From assembly GCA_900547395.1 (NCBI GenBank), contig URGP01000003.1:70176-134175 (forward strand): a stretch of DNA of 64,000 bases, written 5' to 3'. Position numbers and translations under genes: made by a program. Shown here in pieces: positions 63,905 to 64,000 of the stretch; within the stretch, counting starts at the first letter, position 1; each line of letters begins with the position of its first letter. Origin of the DNA: an uncultured Opitutales bacterium (GTDB lineage: Bacteria; Verrucomicrobiota; Verrucomicrobiia; Opitutales; Intestinicryptomonadaceae). The notes below the pieces were generated by a model. It made no database searches. It saw only the letters and a program-made list of their open reading frames with translations, and was not told the origin of the DNA.

Positions 63905-64000
63905 TGAGCTGTACCCCAAAATTCGGACAATAAAAAAATCGGGGTTAGGAGATTTTTATTTTAGACAAGAGATGGCATCGATATTCTTTCGGTGTCATCT
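63905..64000 (+). mobile_element. Left end of an IS3-family insertion sequence (partial)
   Basis: TGAGCTGTACCCCAAAATTC is the pattern of IS3/IS150-group terminal inverted repeats. It is followed by a purine-rich ribosome-binding site (TTAGGAG) and the beginning of a reading frame ending in DKRWHRYSFGVI that fits an OrfA N-terminus. The element runs out of the window, so neither transposase nor right end can be checked. Confidence 0.55.

Noticed and set aside
1..64000. CRISPR array
   Set aside because: No regularly spaced repeat and spacer pattern was seen; the repeats present are few and uneven.

Overview
The window reads as a chromosomal segment of a Verrucomicrobiota bacterium, most likely an Opitutales-type, host- or gut-associated lineage. 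The reasons are three secreted proteins ending in a PEP-CTERM sorting tail (Pro-Glu-Pro, hydrophobic helix, Arg-rich end), secreted sugar-active enzymes, moderate GC content and Gram-negative lipoprotein and Tat signals. This assignment is inference; no rRNA gene is present to confirm it.

Layout. (1) 5-12214, minus strand: the S10-spc-alpha ribosomal cluster, transcribed rplC, rplD, rplW, rplB, rpsS, a small exported protein, rplV, rpsC, rplP, rpmC, rpsQ, rplN, rplX, rplE, rpsN, rpsH, rplF, rplR, rpsE, rplO, secY, map, rpsM, rpsK. rpmD (L30), adk, infA and rpmJ are missing from their usual places. (2) 12215-19558: an accessory island that splits rpsJ from rplC. It holds a small exported protein, two PEP-CTERM proteins, a Tat-exported FAD oxidoreductase, a repeat-rich intergenic region and a RelE/HigA-type toxin-antitoxin pair. 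(3) 19559-36000, minus strand: tRNA-Thr, tuf, tRNA-Trp, secE, nusG, rplK, rplA, rplJ, rplL, rpoB, rpoC, rpsL, rpsG, fusA, rpsJ, ending in a strong terminator after rpsJ. (4) 36226-44934: a membrane TPR protein, dinB, tRNA-Leu, a large lipoprotein, a third PEP-CTERM protein, and a secreted double-domain protein with a broken duplicate. (5) 44996-55570, minus strand: one tight unit pheS, pheT, tatC, peptide-binding lipoprotein, fused OppB-OppC permease, nuoA, and a PTS-EIIA / PK_C-like / diadenylate cyclase fusion. (6) 55748-64000: exported sugar isomerase-like TIM barrel, NERD-helicase, rubrerythrin, HAD hydrolase, secreted family 2 glycoside hydrolase, and the first bases of what looks like an IS3-family insertion sequence.

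How it fits together. Most of the window makes the translation and transcription machinery, with regulatory hairpins at rplJ-rplL, rplL-rpoB and after rpsJ. The accessory parts point to a bacterium that displays PEP-CTERM proteins at its surface and processes plant or host sugars outside the cytoplasm. The most unusual item is the predicted c-di-AMP synthase carrying a PTS phosphorylation domain, at the end of an operon with a peptide importer. Other points worth checking are the fused two-in-one permease, the exported protein inside the S10 operon, and the 78-base direct repeat that surrounds a secreted protein gene.
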